DNA of 14,677 bases, from contig CATXSD010000060.1 of NCBI GenBank assembly GCA_958402075.1, forward strand, positions 1-14,677. The letters are read 5' to 3'. Shown here piece after piece: positions 13,639 through 14,677 of the stretch. How positions within the stretch are numbered: the stretch's first letter is position 1; every line of letters starts with the position of its first letter. Origin of the DNA: Mediterranea massiliensis (lineage in GTDB: Bacteria > Bacteroidota > Bacteroidia > Bacteroidales > Bacteroidaceae). The notes below the pieces were generated by a model. The model made no database searches. It saw nothing but the letters and a program-made list of their open reading frames with translations, and had not been told where the DNA came from. A program made the position numbers and the translations under genes.

Positions 13639-14677
13639 TTAGGGAGTGATGCGGAACCAGTCTATGTCTACCCATCCGCCGTCGTTGGCCTTGATGGCGG
13701 GGCGGGTGCAGAAGGTACCTATTTTGGCTCCGATCCATTTGCCTTCCCTGGCCTGGAAGGGCCTGCCCAGCTGCTTGAAGTCCTTTCCGTTGAGGCTATA
13801 GCTGAACTGGCACATCACCACAAGGTCGTGCCCGCCCTCGCTTTGGGCTATCCTACGACCGTCGCAACTGAAGCGGACGCGCAAGTAGACGGTCGGATGG
13901 TTCAACGACGTGGAGGCATTTACCTGCTCGGGTGTCCCGTTTTCGGCATCGGGACACTCTGCCTGCGAGAGCACCACCCCTTTGTCCGTATTTTCAAGCA
14001 TGAGGCCGGCATAGTCGAGGCCCATCACGACGAGCCCTGTGCGTTCGCCCTGATATCGGTCGGTGGGCCTGAAGGTGAGCTTCATCGTGGCCGTGAAGTT
14101 GGGGGCAGGTGTCTTTTGCAGGAGCAGGTTGGCCACGTCCCAGAGGTTTCTGTAGTCTTCCACAACGGGATAGGAATAAAGGCGGACAATGCTCTGGTCG
14201 CCGGCATAGTAGGCCCACTTCTCGTTGATGTTGGCGTGCCATTGCCATTGGGGCGAGAGGGTGAAGCCGTCGAATTCGTCGTTCTCTTGCGGGGTGCAGA
14301 CGGGATAGGCTTTGCCTACATGAGGCTTTCTGTAAGTCAGTACGGGCTGGCCGCATCCGTCGCCGTCCTTGTCCTCTCCGATGACGGGCCAATCGTCCAC
14401 CCACTTCATGGGTTGCAGGTGGACCAGGCGTCCGTAGGCTCCTACATCCTGGAAGTGGAGGAACCAGTCTTCGCCCGTCGGTGTATCCACCCAAGCGCCC
14501 TGATGAGGACCGTTGATGGGAGTATTGCCCTGTGCCAGTACCGTTTTCCACTCATAGGGGCCATAGATATGCTTCGAGCGGAGTACGACCTGCCAACCTG
14601 TGGGTACTCCTCCGGCCGGATGGAAGATGTAGTAATAATCTCCCTTTTTATAGAATTTTGGGCCCTCGCACGTTTCG
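13639..14677 (-). CDS. Glycoside hydrolase family 43 enzyme with C-terminal GH43_C2-like domain, N-terminus outside window
   Basis: The last 345 residues of a larger enzyme are present; the frame is open to the right edge, so the true start is outside. The visible part begins in the five-bladed propeller with C-E-G-P-K-F-Y, whose Glu is the GH43 general acid. Further propeller landmarks are DYYYIFHPAGG, NGPHQGAWVDTPTG (the conserved His of the active-site centre) and MKWVDDWPVIG. The catalytic-base Asp and pKa-modulating Asp lie upstream, unseen. From ~132 (DEFDGFTLSPQWQWHANINEKW) to the end the chain matches the beta-sandwich C-terminal domain found on beta-xylosidase and arabinofuranosidase members, ending VDIDWFRITP. 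It probably removes arabinofuranosyl or xylosyl residues from oligosaccharides; subfamily 12 is a guess. It lies upstream of the susC operon on the same strand, separated by the HAD gene, and is likely a PUL enzyme. Internal GTG at 14490 is not the start. Confidence 0.92.
   Translation of the reverse strand, partial: ETCEGPKFYKKGDYYYIFHPAGGVPTGWQVVLRSKHIYGPYEWKTVLAQGNTPINGPHQGAWVDTPTGEDWFLHFQDVGAYGRLVHLQPMKWVDDWPVIGEDKDGDGCGQPVLTYRKPHVGKAYPVCTPQENDEFDGFTLSPQWQWHANINEKWAYYAGDQSIVRLYSYPVVEDYRNLWDVANLLLQKTPAPNFTATMKLTFRPTDRYQGERTGLVVMGLDYAGLMLENTDKGVVLSQAECPDAENGTPEQVNASTSLNHPTVYLRVRFSCDGRRIAQSEGGHDLVVMCQFSYSLNGKDFKQLGRPFQAREGKWIGAKIGTFCTRPAIKANDGGWVDIDWFRITP

Noticed and set aside
13502..13738. 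78-codon minus-strand frame across the GH43 end and second repeat array
   Set aside because: Overlaps the GH43 C-terminus in another frame; its repeated peptide words only reflect the DNA repeats.

Overview
The window looks like part of a polysaccharide utilization locus (PUL) from a gut-type member of the Bacteroidales. The evidence is an adjacent SusC/SusD pair with lipoprotein and TonB-box features, a one-protein hybrid two-component system (HTCS) fusing a beta-propeller sensor, kinase, receiver and AraC domain, and -7 promoter elements of the Bacteroides type (TAnnTTTG). The species cannot be named from this sequence.

Layout, left to right: (1) 1-902, minus strand: the first ~300 residues of a secreted alpha/beta-hydrolase, probably a carbohydrate esterase, running off the left edge. 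(2) 903-996: a 94-base divergent control region with back-to-back -7 elements. (3) 997-5448, plus: a complete HTCS regulator. (4) 5449-5767: a gene-free stretch with five degenerate ~22-base tandem repeats just after the HTCS stop, and a strong hairpin terminator for the operon arriving from the right. (5) 12500-5768, minus: a three-gene operon, susC (TonB-dependent transporter), susD (glycan-binding lipoprotein) and a FN3/beta-helix lipoprotein in the SusE position. (6) 12501-12796: the susC control region, with a -7 element, a 21-base-phased direct repeat, a 14-base perfect palindrome and a leader hairpin. (7) 13450-12797, minus: a HAD phosphatase of the phosphoglycolate phosphatase type with its own -7 element and an unusually strong Shine-Dalgarno. 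(8) 13451-13638: a second array of ~20-base TTTTCC-type units that folds into a terminator-like hairpin for the next gene. (9) 13639-14677, minus: the C-terminal part of a GH43 glycoside hydrolase with a GH43_C2-like domain, running off the right edge.

Inferred working: the HTCS senses an oligosaccharide in the periplasm and activates the susC operon and probably the flanking enzymes. SusD and the beta-helix lipoprotein capture glycan at the surface, SusC imports it, the GH43 enzyme removes arabinosyl or xylosyl units and the esterase removes ester groups. Esterase, GH43 and a beta-helix lipoprotein together suggest a decorated plant cell-wall glycan (pectin side chains or xylan), but the window does not settle the substrate. 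No tRNA, rRNA, CRISPR array, insertion sequence or broken gene was seen. The least explained material is the pair of intergenic repeat arrays.
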